Below, piece after piece: positions 1 to 12,795 of a DNA stretch of 64,000 nt. A program made the position numbers and the translations under genes. The first letter of the stretch is position 1. Each line of letters opens with the position of its first letter. Source of the stretch: Piper betle (taxonomy: Eukaryota; Streptophyta; Magnoliopsida; Piperales; Piperaceae); the NCBI GenBank assembly GCA_033002965.1, contig JAURVB010008882.1, positions 278,022 to 342,021 on the forward strand. The letters are read 5' to 3'. The notes beneath the pieces were generated by a model that worked only from the letters and a program-made list of their open reading frames with translations, was not told the DNA's origin and did no database searches.

Positions 1-1245
1 TCTGAGTATCCCAGACTTTGTAGTACTATTCTTCATGAATCCCACAGATTGAGGTGCATAGTGTATTTGAGTGGAGTGAAGATGTATCACAATGTTCAAC
101 GATCATATTGGTGACCAGGATTGAAGAGGGAAGTCTTTGACACGGTTGCCACGTGTTTGGTTTTTCAGTAGGTGAAGCCGAACACATTTGCCCCAGTGGA
201 ACCTTACAGCAATTGGAGATCCTCAAGTGGAAATGGGAGAGTATAGCATATGACTTTGTGGTCAATTTGCCTAAGCCCATCAATAGAAAGATGTCATGTG
301 GGTCATAGTGGATCAACTGATGAGGTGTGTGCATTTTATACCTATCAAGATGGATTACCACCACCCACTTTGGCAACTTTGTACCGAGATCAAATAGTTT
401 AGCTACACAGAGTCCCTATAGAGATCATATCAGGCAGAGCTCCACAGTTTTCATCCTGCTTCTATAGAGTTCTTTTCAAGAAGCCATGGGCCCAATGCTG
501 ATGTTTAGTACTGCATTAGACCCCCACACAGATGGGCAGTCTAAGAGGACCATTTAGATCCTTGAAGATTTTCATAGGGCTTGCATGTTAGACTTTGGAG
601 GTAATTGGGAGGAACATTTGCCATTGGTGGAATTTGCATACAACAACAATTATCGGGATGGCACCATTTGAGGCACTATATAGCAAGCCGTGAAAATCTC
701 TAGTGTGTTGGGTTTAGGGTAGTGAGCCGATGGTAGTCTGGCCAGAGATGATTCAGCATGCACAAGATTTAGTGATGTTGATCCGAGAGAGGATGAAGTC
801 AGCTCAGGACCGATAGAGAAGCTATGCCGATTAGCGCACATTTGAAGTTCACTTTGCTGTTGAAGATTATGTCCTCCTAAAAGTCATCCCGACTAAAGGA
901 AACATGAGATTCGGTATGCGAGGGAAACTCAGTCTGTGACACATTTGGCCATTCGATGTTCTAGAGCACATTGGTTAGACGGTCTATTGCCTTGCACTAC
1001 CACGACATGTATCAGCCATCCATAATGTGTTTCATGCGTTCCTGTTGAAGAAGTATCTCCCAGATAACTCCTTTAACTTGACGTACCCAAAAGATACAAT
1101 GAAGATCGTTGATCGTCGGGCGAAGAATCTCAGACGTAAGGAGGTTCCTTTGGTGCGAGTGCAGTGGACTCAACATGGAGTTGAGGAGTCTACGTGGGAA
1201 CTTGAGGACATGATTAGGAGGAGATATCTAGAGTTGTTCAAGTAG
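1..1245 (+). pseudogene. Ty3/gypsy chromovirus integrase and chromodomain remnant
   Basis: Reading across frames on the + strand gives the end of a Ty3/gypsy polyprotein. At about 75-420 there is a decayed zinc-binding/early integrase region (YYWWPGLKREV-like and WKWE..MDFV-like stretches). At about 420-680 follows the integrase core, with readable pieces such as ALDPHTDGQSKRT and NWEEHLPLVEFAYNNNY. At 1027-1245 an uninterrupted frame encodes the C-terminal chromodomain, including RRAKNLRRKEVPLVRVQW and ESTWELEDMIRRRYLELF, then a stop. The chromodomain is the hallmark of plant chromoviruses (Tekay/Del-like) and guides integration to heterochromatin. Several stops and frame changes upstream show the copy is dead. 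Gag, protease and reverse transcriptase lie outside the window, if present. Confidence 0.85.
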
Positions 1246-1467
1246 TCAGCTTAATAATGACCAGGTATCCCAACTTTCAGATTTCAGTTATAGTTGGACG
1301 TTGTTGTGATTGAAGCCTCCTTGATTTAAAATTTTGGGGACAAAATTATTATGAGGGAAGGTTGTAAAACCTAACACCAAAGTTAGGGTTTTATAATCAC
1401 CAACTGGTTGATTTGACCGCTTGTCAGGTTCGGTTCAACTTTTAGAACACGTGCGTAGGGCCAAAGT
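1246..1467 (+). mobile_element. 3' untranslated region, polypurine tract and start of 3' LTR of the chromovirus
   Basis: Downstream of the chromodomain stop is an untranslated stretch, then a purine-rich tract (about 1351-1361) directly before TGTAAAACC at 1363. That is the usual order of polypurine tract and LTR start. The same layout recurs at 57240-57290. Only about 105 bp of LTR is present before an unrelated LTR (TGTAACGACCC) starts at 1468, so the LTR is interrupted or truncated by that insertion. Confidence 0.6.
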
Positions 1468-4400
1468 TGTAACGACCCGCTCGTTCCAAGCCACAAACTA
1501 AGTGTTACTATATAAAACTTAAGTGTCTCATAAATTAATTTTCTATTGGCTTCCAACATTTTAAATAAACCTATGACATAATTTTTTTTTAAAATTGTAC
1601 AAATTAAATTCATACTCAAGGAATTATTTAAAGTTCAAATTCTAAGTCGTGTCATGAAATAAAATATAAGCTCGAAATAATCTAAGACCCATGAAATTAA
1701 CTGAAATCCCACTATCATGCACACAACCTAGAAGTATAACAATATATAACAACCGAGAAGTATTACCTATCCTTCCATAATGCTCACACCTATGGAGGCA
1801 ATTATGCGTTAGTAATAAAAACACTAAGTCATATAATTATAAGAAACAAGTTAATATATTCCACAACATCTGAATTTGAGTCTTTTAGTGATTATGTGTC
1901 CATGCCAAGCTCTTCTTATGCCAGGAGGGTGGCGCCCCATCCTAGATATAATCTCATGTATGCGCACACACACTACATGGCCCATGGCCTATAGTTACCG
2001 ATATTTGTCATTGACTCACCCTCTCGGTATCACAAGTGCATAATGAGTAGTCTTATGCCACTGTGCTCTATCACCCCTTTCGGCATTGGGGCATGTGTTT
2101 AATCTTTCAAGAAGTTTAAAGGTGCTCCCCCATGTCGGACTAAATCAATTCTTTGACCTTGGTTGCACACAGTGAATGGTGGCCGAATATGGGCTCAGGC
2201 CCACCAAGGCTACCATATATGAATATATAACATTTCGAATAATTATACGAACCTAAAATTTAATGAGGCACCCACAACTATGACACACAATCATAATCTG
2301 AATGAAACAATAAAATTATAGATAGGTATAATTTTATATGAGGAAAATATATGCAAGAGGAAGAGGAGAGGGTGTGCCTATATGTGAGAGAAGATAGAGA
2401 GGCTCCCAACGAAGAAGAGACAATACTAGACGGGAAAAGTGTTTGAAAATAGATGCTCTAGCGGAATCAACCTAAAGAAAATATTTTCTCTCAAGCTACT
2501 CGATTAACTTTTCTATAGCCCTCCCTTTATGAGCCAAATGTGCTCACAAACTATCAAGAGGATGTTTCATTTAACAACAACAGAATTCTTCTTTATATAA
2601 AAGAATATGTGTGGAATTCAAGAAGTCACTTACATTAAACTTTTATAAAAAAATATTTAACCACACATAAGTATATAAAACTCCAACCATTAGTCTGATA
2701 ATGAAAATCAAAAACTTATTAGTGAGTTCAATGTGAATGGGTGTTAAATCATAGTCATAACTCCCAATCCCAAAATTCGAATGTGGGGAGACAAAGTGTA
2801 ACACCCCGATTTCGGTTCACTTAAGAACCGAATCAGAAATGTTGCGATCGAGTTGAGTCATGTTTAAAGTTGTCGGTCAGTATGACTCAATCGATAAAAT
2901 AGATCGAAACAACCCGCTTAGTGCATGAGAATGGAAGGCATTATTAAATACACATCAAAATACATCAAACGTAAATAAAAGTAAGAAAATAAATAATTGC
3001 CCTGAGCTCAAGTAAGTGCAGGGTTTATCTATCCTCCTACCAAAGTCGACTCAAGATTTCAAGACCTACATGTATTATATGAAAAACGTCAGTAATGAAT
3101 ATTACTCGTAAAAAATAACTACTACAAATTGGCAAATAACAAACTTATGACTAAGCGTAGCACACAAATAGAGGCATAATAATAATAAATAATAAATAAA
3201 TAAACAAAGGAATCCATTTGAAGATATTTAGATAAATAATAATACATGAACAAGGAATCCATTCGAAGATATTTAGATAAATAATAGATACATGAACATA
3301 AATAATGCTCTAATAATAAAATAATAAAATAATAAAATAATTATACTATATAATTACACGGTCAAACACAAGTAAATATTGTTTATACTCGTGTTAGTAA
3401 ACATATGAATAATTGAATAAATAAAAATTAATTAATTAAATAAGTCAGTAGATAAATAAATGAATAAATGACTGAATTTAGTTATTTATGAAGAATATTA
3501 ATATAAATATTAAACATACAAACATACACCTAAATGCAGTATAAATAATAACATGAATAAGAAATAATTAATAATAATCAAATTAATTAAATTTAATAAG
3601 ATAAACATGAATAAAAATAATATTTATGAATAAATACATTATCAACAACAATAATTAATAACATAATCATTCATCATAGTTAAAATATATATAAATAACA
3701 AGAAATGAATAATCATAAATAAATAAATAAAATAATTAATAAAAAAATACTCATAACATCCAAACATGTTCAACAATGTAAATATACACTTAAACTAATG
3801 TAGGGGTTCTTGAATTACTAAAAACGGCTGAAAATGGGCTGAACCAGTCCGAACCAAGCTGAACCAAACCAAAACGAATGTCCTGAACCATTTGGAAAAT
3901 AGGCTACGTTGGCTGGGTGGACCTGACTGGACAGGTAGACTTGGACATGGGCTGCCGGGCTGCTGGAGCTCGGGCTAGTCAGGCGGACGCGAACGAGAGT
4001 AGGTGGACATGACACAAGCTCGAAGATGGGTACATGTGCCCACCGGAGGTGATCATTGCCCGTCGCTAGAAAACACCGACAACATCATGGCTGGGGTCAT
4101 CGCCTGTCAGGATCGACGAAGGGGGCAAAGGTGGAGCTGGTGGTGGTGTCGATCGAAGGAATCCAGCCACTAGCTGGCTGGAAAGAGGGCAATGTCACCG
4201 CTGGATGCGGCGACATCACCGGTGGCAATCGTGGCCTTGGTGGTGGCTGTGCTTTGTCTCAAAATGGAGATCTCATAATGATCAAGCTGTGTTGATTGTT
4301 GGATCGGTCGGGGGTGGCTCATCGGCGCTGAAAAATGACCCGAACGGTGTCAACGGCAACAAAACCCAACTTAAAAAACCACCTCGCCGGCGGTGACTGC

Positions 4401-5514
4401 GGTGGCGCTGGTGGTCGTGAGTGGTAAGAATGGAAAGCCGGCCGCAAGACAATCATTGTCGTACTGATCTGGTGGTTGGGGGCGAGTCGGAAACTTCGCC
4501 GATGGTGAGCCCTAAGTGGCAACAACGCTAAAGGGGGGTAAATTCTGAAATCATGAAATTTTTTGGAAATATAACATGGTAAAGCAAGGGCTGAGGTGGA
4601 CGTCTCAAATGTTGCCACATGGCATGATCAGAACGTTCTACAACTCGTGGTCTAGTGGGACCCACCTATGGGTATATGCAGTATACATATAGACAGAAAG
4701 CTCAAATCGAGACCGTCTAAAGTTGAAACTGACTTGAGCCATAAAATTGACTCTATAGGCGAGAATCGAGGCAAGAAGGGTAAATGAGCCTCGAAACCCT
4801 GAACGCAATCAAGCTAAGCCCACGGGGGCATAGTCCGATGATCCGAAATCCCTATTATGCATGCAATGAGATGCCCTGAAAATCCTAAACAGATACTAAA
4901 TGTTGCAACGGCCTAAATCTTGGCATCAAATCCTGACTAACTCATAAAAATCATATGTATACCTTGTGTATAAACTGATAACTTATGTTATATTATATCA
5001 TAACTTAAACTATCATATGCATGTCGGGCATACTCAACCTCCATACATGCTCATATGGTCATCTGGGCCTCTTACTCTTATTGTTAAAAAAATTTTGCAT
5101 CGTGCTCGCTCGAATCGACTCAAAACTGGTTGAGCTCATTGGAATTGACCCAAAGTTGGGGTTTTACACAAAGTTTTCCGTTATCTTCAACTTTCAACCA
5201 AAATTCCATCCTTACGCACCATGTCAACCTACTGAAGAGATTTTCGCCGCTACTAACCCAAGCCAATGGGTTCAACCTATAGTTGAACCTTATTCAACCA
5301 AGAGGGAAAAATAAAAAGAATAAAGTAGAATATAATAAATAAAGCTTATTTGAAACCACCCATAAATACCATAGCACCGATATGCCAAAAGTAATAATTA
5401 AAATTTTATTATATTTATTCTGAAGAATTAATTTAATTAAATAATATTTATGATTCATTCTAAGATTTATAAAACTCATAATAAAATAACCTAGTTATTT
5501 TCGGGGTTTTACTG
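1468..5514. mobile_element. LTR of dispersed family 1 (copy A), interrupted
   Basis: Starts TGTAACGACCC and shares several blocks with copies at 15957 and 29514. These are a stretch reading GGAGGCAATT.TGCGTTAGT near 1795, a block around 2130-2210 (GACTAAATCAATTCTTTGACC, then a GGGCTCAGGCC motif), and an AT-rich block near 2300 (ATAAAATTATA..TATAATTTTAT). No coding sequence is visible. A complete family-2 solo LTR (2797-5168) sits inside it. Removing that insert leaves about 1.7 kb, close to the 1729 bp of copy C. The right edge is inferred from CGGGGTTTTAC near 5504-5514 and no matching target duplication was found, so the end is uncertain. Confidence 0.45.
2797..5168. mobile_element. Solo LTR of family 2 with CAAAG target duplication
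   Basis: Begins TGTAACACCCCGATTTCGG and ends CAAAGTTGGGGTTTTACA, giving the TG...CA ends and short inverted termini of an LTR. The 5 bp on each side are identical: CAAAG at 2792-2796 and 5169-5173. There is no internal region or second LTR, so this is a solo LTR left by LTR-LTR recombination (2372 bp). The interior is extremely AT-rich at 3100-3780 (TAAATAAT-type runs) and GC-richer at 3900-4560. Short open frames in the GC-rich part are not convincing genes. Both halves recur at 58418-60848 in altered arrangement. The reverse reading, starting TGTAAAACCCCAACTTTGG, resembles other chromovirus LTR starts in this window, so the sense orientation may be minus. Confidence 0.85.
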
Positions 5515-6003
5515 AGGTCGACCGTGTGTACGTGCTATGAGGGGTTCATGTATACCCGAGTATATAAAGATAGCATCAGATACGTAGCAGCAAACTGAGT
5601 TATCAATATATATACAAGTATATGCTTGTTTATTTCTATGTTTCAGTTTGATCGGAGAATTAGATTCAAACCATTGATCATAGAAGGACACGTTGGTTAG
5701 GATTTTTAGCTGGGTTGGTAGCTGCTAGTGCATGTCATTTGGCTTAATGCCTATGCGCTAGCGTAAAAGGGTGAGAAATTTGAATTTGAGCACAAAGGGT
5801 GTTGTGCCAGCGCCTTTGCACCCTTTCCCGCACCCTAACCCTAATTTTAGCTAGCGCAAGGGTGCCCTAGGGTGCTAAATAGGGTTCAAACACATTACAA
5901 ACACACTAGACTCAAGATGAACATGATCCTATACTAAATTAGACTCGACTAAAAAATAAAAATTTAAAACCAGAGTTGGGATGATGTAGGTGTCAAAGCC
6001 GGG
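5515..6003. other. Intergenic, no gene seen
   Basis: No conserved reading frame or recognisable repeat boundary. A small self-similar patch with repeated AGCGCAAGGGTG / GTGCTAAATAGGGT-like words lies at 5750-5890. Probably old repeat sequence flanking the LTRs on either side. Confidence 0.4.
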
Positions 6004-8100
6004 TGTTATTGTTTTATCAATGCATCGCACAAATGCACACATCGAACAAATAATAGAGAGATAAGTAGAGATCGTTCCCAAGAGATTTGATGTTTTAGGT
6101 AACAATGATAGTTAAATCAGTGATCCTACTAAACTATCTAAAGGAAGTCTTATAGCTATGATGAGTATCTATTTTAAAGTTAGCAGATCAAGTCAAGGCA
6201 TGAAACAAGTGTGTTACACTAATATAGAAACTGATGCAAAGGCACAAAGATAGAAAGCATAGTTTAAGTTAATACAAGTTCTCTTAAGGAATAATAGATC
6301 TGAAGTGGATAATTTCATTACGATGGTGGGTAGCATGTCTTGTTGTATTAATCAAGTTACACATACTTACAATTGATACCCAAAAAATAAATTTAATTGT
6401 AATGGGTTTCAACATCTTATCACAACCTATTGCCCTATCATCATTTCACATTCCTCTGCAAATATGTGCTAAGTGTGTGCATTAAAATTAATTCCCTTAT
6501 GTGGATATCTATTACTCTAATGCATTCTTCTAGTTACACACATAAACTACTTCATCCCTAGATATTATTGGCTACATATTCCTAGATCTCGGGCAAATCT
6601 CTTAACTATGTAAAAGTTAGCTACTCTCTTGAAACATTATGCATAAGCATGAAGTAATCAACTAACAAAAAGTGCAACAAGATAACGAAAACATGATATA
6701 ATACATATCAACCTAAATTTATCATACACCTCAAATCATTAAGTATTTACCCAATAAGAGAATAATGATGCATCATAAAGTTCATTAAAGAAGACAATAT
6801 CGTAGAGGAGGAAAGGAAGAATTTATGTAAATCTATAAGGACAAGGTCATGGCATGGGCTTCTCTCCTGCGCTACTTCCTTGCATCTTAGCTTCCACAAC
6901 TTCTTTTCGGGAGCCTTCACACCTTCTAGGGACCGGTAAAGTTGAGCTTAAGAAGGTGAGAGGTAGAGAACGAAGAGTGAGTTTTATAAGTGTCTTCTCT
7001 AATCTAAAATATCTAATGGATGTATGATCTCTCTAAAAGTAGTGTATCTTGTCCTCAATGTGAGTGAGGGTATTTATAGCCGAAGGGTTACCATTTCTTT
7101 TGAGCATGTGGTAGCTTCCTGGTGGTTTTATTCCTCCAATGTTGGGTAAGTATTGACTCATCATGGTGTTTCCAGCTTATTCAACACCAGCTTATTCCAT
7201 TGTCCCCTTAAAATCAAGTGGAATTGGTGAATTTGTCTCAAATAGGGCAAACTCTTCAAGGTGTAGACCAAAATAAATCGGGTTAGAGGAAACTTCCTTG
7301 CAACTTCAGTTCTAGCACTTCACACAAGTGGCTTCCTCTAATTATTAAGGTTTGGTAACGATGCTTCTTTCTTGCTCCACAAGACTGTCATCTAACGGTT
7401 TGTAAGTATGAGGTAGTAGATCTGACCAAAAGTAGGGACAAGCATAGGTGTGCAAGTGAATTTGTAGATCAAAATGTATGTTGGAGATGTGCAGAATTGC
7501 TGGTGCGCAGGTGTGTGGAGATTTTCAGGTTGCACCAAAATCAATTTAGCACGGGAAGAGTGATGGGTTTGTGACCATTTATTTTTCTTTGCAGTGGTTT
7601 TACAAGTAAATCTACAATTATTTCGGCATTGCTATCTATTTTTGGTAAAACAAAATTTGCCACGGTTCAATCCTGTAGCAAAAATGATGCAAATATTTTT
7701 AACAATAATTAAAATTTGACAATTAGTTCGGATTTGTTGCCGCTTTTTAATCAAAGATCAAAAACAATATCATTCCTCACAAAACGAAAAGATGGGATAA
7801 AATTCCTAGTTTGGCACTAGTTTAAAGAAATTAATATTGTTGTTATTCTTATTAAGTTAAATGTAATGCCTTCTAAATATTACGCATATATGTTATGTTG
7901 CATTTCAATTGTCTTGTCCCAATATGGATGATCTTTTGCTTGAGCGAGTGATAATGTGGCTAAAAACGCTTCCAGTTTGTGGTCCTTTTATGAATGATCT
8001 TGTAAATTGGCAAGCGGTAGCCAATTAAGCCAAATTTCATGGTCCTTCCATGATTGATCATCAAATCAGAATATCTTCATTATTTTATAAATCCAGCTAG
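6004..8100 (-). mobile_element. LTR of family 4 (Athila-like), truncated copy
   Basis: The low-coordinate end (TGTTATTGTTTTATCAATGC) and the following block with GAGATCGTTCCCA near 6070 match the LTR at 48460-50189, which lies beside an Athila-type polypurine tract on the minus strand. Further matches run through GCCGAAGGG / GCCGATTGGG near 7080 and 49530 and a TAGTCCAAA...GGTCAAACT-like region. No polypurine tract or internal region follows at 8100, so this is a fragment or decayed solo LTR. The right end is approximate. Confidence 0.6.
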
Positions 8101-10712
8101 CACATAGACATATACTATATTAAAACCCGTGCCCCTTAAGATTTAAAATTAAATTTGTATTTTACTTTTCATATTGTATATTTAGCTTTTTGAAATTTGT
8201 TTGGTCTATTCCACTTCTCGCATATTTTAGAATTACTTTTTAAAAAATAATTAAGAAATAATAAATATTTTTTAGAACAATTATTTTGAGAAACTCAAAT
8301 TACTATTGAACGTAAATTAAAAAGTAAAATCTTATTGAAAAATAGAACCTTCGAGGTTAAATTGCAAAAGCATTAGAAATTTTGGTTGAAGAACATTACC
8401 TTAAGAGGGCTACATTATTTACACAATTAAATTTTCTTGATAAGTAATTTAAAACTTCAATTTAAAATGGTAACCATTTTTTAAAAAATTTTAAAAAAAA
8501 TTGCAACATGTAATGAGAAGTATAAAACTAAGGAAAGCTAGAAACTGAATACATCTTACCATAATTTATCAACAACAAAAATACAACTCCAAATAGCAAA
8601 TGAGAATTTTGATCAAGGTAGGTTCACCTGTACCGAATGAGTGAAGTAACATGCTAATATTAAGGTTATTGATTGATTAATCATGAGAAAATTAAAAGGG
8701 GTGATGGAAGGTGCGTACCTTCTACCCACTAATGTTAATTAAAACTAATAGCTATGTTCATAAAGTTTAATTTGAGGAAGGTAATTTGAAGTAAAATGCC
8801 AAATTTAGAATTCAATCCTTATTTAACAATTTGTTCTAATATTTAACAATAGAATGTCAAATTTAAATTGAACTCCTATTTAGAAATCTAACAAAATTTT
8901 AAGAGTATTTTAATAAATAAAAATAGAGTCGGAAATAATATATAATAAAAAATGACCACATAAAAAAATCTAGTTTCATACATAAAAAAAATGGAAAATC
9001 AGAATAAAAAATTAAATTCAAAATCAAGTGCCAATTAAATAGAAATTTATGATTAAAGCCAACTTTAAACTCTAAGTAATTAATTCAATCAATGGATAAA
9101 CAAAATAAAATTTTGTTTTCGCATTTACAAACAGAATGTCAAATTTAAATTGAAATCCTATTTACAAATCTGATATATATTTTAAGTATGTTTTAATTAA
9201 TAAAAATAGAGACGTAGGTAATATATAACTAAAAACTGACCACAGAAATAAATTTCGTTTAATACATAAAAAAAACTGAAAATCAGAATAAAAGAACTAA
9301 ATTCAAAATTAAGTTCTAATTAAATATTAATTCATGTGTAAAGACAACTTCAAACTTTAAGTAATTAATTCAATCAATGGATAAACAAAATAAAAAACAG
9401 AATCAAAATTAAAAGTAAATATTTAAAAAAATCAATAAAATATATATTTTGATTTTAACTATAAAAAAGAGGCAGTAAACGGATTTTGATTTTAACTATC
9501 CATTGATGATGTAGAACTTAATTAATGATGTACGTGATTATACGGCAACATCTAAAACAGAAAGGAAACCCAAATACCCAATATACATCCAAAATCCAAG
9601 CAAGTACAGTAGCATCAAAACAACTTACATAATGTTAGTACAAAAGCTGCAAAAATATACAATTTTCACCTGGCAGACGCAATAAATACACTTAACTTAA
9701 AGTCAACAATCATACAAACATGTTAAATTGATATGTAGATGAATGCATTAGCCAGCAAAAAATTAGAAATTCATCCAAAAACTAAAAATCTAGTCAATCA
9801 GATAGTAGAATCGACATGCATTTAAAAGGGTACGTAAAAAAATTCGACCTTCAAACCCGTCTTCAATCTTGAGCGAGAGAGATGAATCCATTGCTATAAA
9901 CCTATAGCAAACTTTGTTTTCTCGGGTTTGGAAATTTATATGCAATCCAATGTAGATATCCTATCTACAAGGTGGTGAGTTCAGCGTTGTACAGTTGCAT
10001 GCAAACTTCGGGTTTATCTGCAAGGTCGAGGTCGTCAATTGCGGGTTTACCTGCAAGGTTGAGGTTGTCAGTCGTGGATAACCACATCAGGCCAGAATTA
10101 ATATCGTGGAAGGGAGAGACCAAAATGCTAGTAGAGAAAAATAATTGTCTTGCTATAAAAAAAAATCCGCCCTACTATATATAACAGTAGATAGTAGATA
10201 TCTACTTCCACTATACTACATACTATACCTAGATTATTTTTTCCTTCTCTTTTATTCACACTTTTTTTCCGTGTGTAGTTAATTTTGGGCCCTTATTAAT
10301 AATAAAAATCTCTAAATAAGGATAAACTCGAAATATTTAATATATAAATTTTATTTATATTAATCATCTTCTTTTCTCCTCTATAATTATCTACAAATAA
10401 TTTATAAACATAACATTCATAAAACAATTATGCAAAATTATAAAAAAATGGATAAACATGGTATAATAAAAATTTTATAAACATGGTATAATAAAAATTT
10501 GATAAGCATGACATTTGATAAATATGACTACATCGACTTACAATATAAAGCATACAAAATTGATAAATATAGCGTCAGCATTTAAGATAGTCATTCTAAA
10601 TTAATAATACAAACTCCATTTATAATTAATTATCAATTAATTTAATTTTAAATATTAACAATATAAAGTCTAAAAAATTTATAAGTGCCTACGCATAGCA
10701 CAGGTAATAACC
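8101..10712. other. AT-rich intergenic block, possibly a decayed non-autonomous transposon
   Basis: Very AT-rich, with no credible coding sequence. The left part contains TACTATATTAAAACCCGTGC and the right end contains GCATAGCACAGGTAATAACC. That combination is seen at the ends of some plant Helitron-like repeats, but the 3' CTRR end is not clean and the hairpin is short, so the assignment is weak. It includes the 282-bp tandem duplication listed separately. Confidence 0.25.
8852..9395. repeat. Two-copy tandem duplication, period 282 bp
   Basis: The block starting GAATGTCAAATTTAAATTGA at 8852 starts again at 9134. The units share the same order of landmarks: AAAAATAGAG, TGACCACA.A, TACATAAAAAAA, AATCAGAATAAA and TTAATTCAATCAATGGATAA. 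They differ by scattered substitutions and small indels, so the duplication is old. There is no open reading frame through it. Confidence 0.85.
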
Positions 10713-11525
10713 TTGTGTGTGTGTGTATATATATATATTATCGATCGTGTTTGTATGAGATTCAAATCTTTGAAGCCCGAACCCAATCTTATCTGAACCT
10801 ATTCCTTAAATACCAAATAAAATACAAAAAATGTTATATTTCTTAAAGAAAATATACATTACAATTTAAAATCTAAAATATTATATAAAAATTGTTTAAT
10901 CTACTCTTATTAATAAATGAGAATTCAAAGTCTTGGTCTAATGAAAAGTTAGAGATTCAAACAATCAAAATAAAAATAAAAATAAAAATAAATTTATTAT
11001 CATAGTCTATCCTTATTTAATGAGAATCCCTTTAAAAATAGGAGTCTATCTCATTATTTCATGAGGATTTATATAATTAAAATTTATCCATCTTCTTATT
11101 TAATTAGAGTCAATTTTTAAAAACCCAAGACTATCCAATTATTCCATGAGGATTTATACTTAAATTTTATCCCTAAAATATTAAATAAACAATTCCCATT
11201 GTGTGATTTATTATAAACCTCTATGCTATCCGTTTTTCAGGTTTATAATATATCATAATAGTTAAAACCAGTAAGCATGTTCCACCTGATCCAATCTAAT
11301 TCAAAAAGACCAAGTACTGGTCTATGGATATTGGATACATATCCGAGCCCATGATACCTATCATACACCAACCGTCAATTACAAACTAGTCATTAACCCT
11401 GCTAAATTTCTAGATATACAAGGGGAGGTGCATGCTATTGAAAACAACTCTCCTAGGCTTACCTAATAAGTAGCATAGCCCATGATAATTGTTATACTAT
11501 TTTTAAACAATTTTTTGATACTCAA
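10713..11525. repeat. (GT)n(AT)n microsatellite and AT-rich repeat remnants
   Basis: A compound microsatellite (GT then AT) lies at about 10714-10739. Downstream are AT-rich sequences with paired words such as GAACCCAATC and GGATATTGGATACATATCCG near 11330, reminiscent of a decayed MITE. No gene is seen. Confidence 0.4.
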
Positions 11526-12795
11526 TGTAACCCCTCATTTATCAGTCTGAAGACCGACCAAATTGCAATGTTATAATTCTGAAACTATTTATTGCACTCC
11601 TATTGTACAAACTTTACGAAGAGGATCCCAACCCTTAAAGAGACTTAAGAAAGACAACATACTGGATTTTTATACAATGTATGTTAATCATACTACCACA
11701 TATACATCATCAAACATTAGGGCAACATACCCTAACACCCATTTTTACAAGCGCTCTTTACGTAGTGTGAATCACAAGCTCCTCATACCCACATTACTCT
11801 AACATATACATCTGCAACTAAATATATTTTGTACACCTAAATTGCTCCTCGCCGTGTTTCAGGATTTTGAAGCTTACACACCCTCCAGATAATCGTTAGA
11901 ATGACCTCAAGTTATACACATGAAAAAATTGATGAAACCAAGTCTTGCGTGCTCCTAATAAAGAGATATACATGGCAAAAAATACACAAAAAATACATAA
12001 CGCATAACACCTAAACAAACATACAAACGTTAGGAAGGAAGGGAAAGGTGAGACCATTTACCTCACAAGGGCTAAGGAGAGGTCTCTTGGGGCTATTTAC
12101 CTCATGACCTATGACCCCTAGGCTTTGGCAAAGCTTGTAGAGGGCTAGGAAGGACTTAGGGAGTCTGTGCAGGAAGTGGGATAGTGGGTAAGAGGGTCAA
12201 AGTGAAGAAGCAAAAGAGTGAAAATAGTGGAAAAACCTTCTATTTATTGGCTAGAAGACAGCCCTCATGCAAGGGAGCCAGCCCTGTGGAAGGGCACTTG
12301 CCTTTTCCAAGCCAGACCATGAATACCCAAAAATCAGGGGTCCCTATTGCAAAACCAAACTGCACGCAAGGACCAGGTCAATTTCGGGCACAAGGGTGTT
12401 TGGACCAATCAAGGGAGCTCGGAGAGCACCTTTACACTGGAAACAATTTGTGCGCATTTAGGATTTGCACCATAAGGCTGTTGGGGGACCTCAAGAATTG
12501 CGTTGTGGGCCCACAGTGGCTACGATTGTTCGAAAGTGGAGAGTAAATAAATAAGACTCATGATAAACTTGGTTCTAGACCTAACAAGATTCGACATGAC
12601 CAAAAAACTAAAAATAGAATTCGTGTTGACATAGCGTCCAACTAGGTCGGCTTAACATTTGACTACGTTATGGCCTTGGCTCAAACACACCGTACCATCC
12701 ACAAACTCACAACAAAAAGTGTCGCACACACCACTTAGTCTAGGTCAAAACCGAACTAGCACAAAACCCATTGGGCGAAAGGCCCAGGTTTTACA
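11526..12795 (-). mobile_element. 3' LTR (family 3) of a minus-strand Ty3/gypsy element
   Basis: On the minus strand the LTR starts TGTAAAACCTGGGCC (plus-strand end 12795) and ends GATAAATGAGGGGTTACA (11526). Immediately above 12795 lies the minus-strand polypurine tract GGGATAAAATTTTCCCAAATG...GGGAAGT, as expected for a 3' LTR. The sequence is homologous to 27775-29342 and to 29343-29508 plus 31248-32080. The 120-codon open frame on the opposite strand (12184-12546) lies wholly inside the LTR and has no recognisable domain, so I treat it as chance. Confidence 0.8.

Noticed and set aside
4056..4618. Three open frames of 63-99 codons in the GC-richer part of a solo LTR
   Set aside because: They lie within a bordered solo LTR, and the homologous part at 58900-59460 does not conserve the frames.
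8110..10712. Helitron
   Set aside because: Ends only loosely resemble Helitron termini. No clear 3' hairpin plus CTRR, so it was not called as such.
12184..12546. 120-codon plus-strand frame
   Set aside because: Lies inside a family-3 LTR and has no domain.
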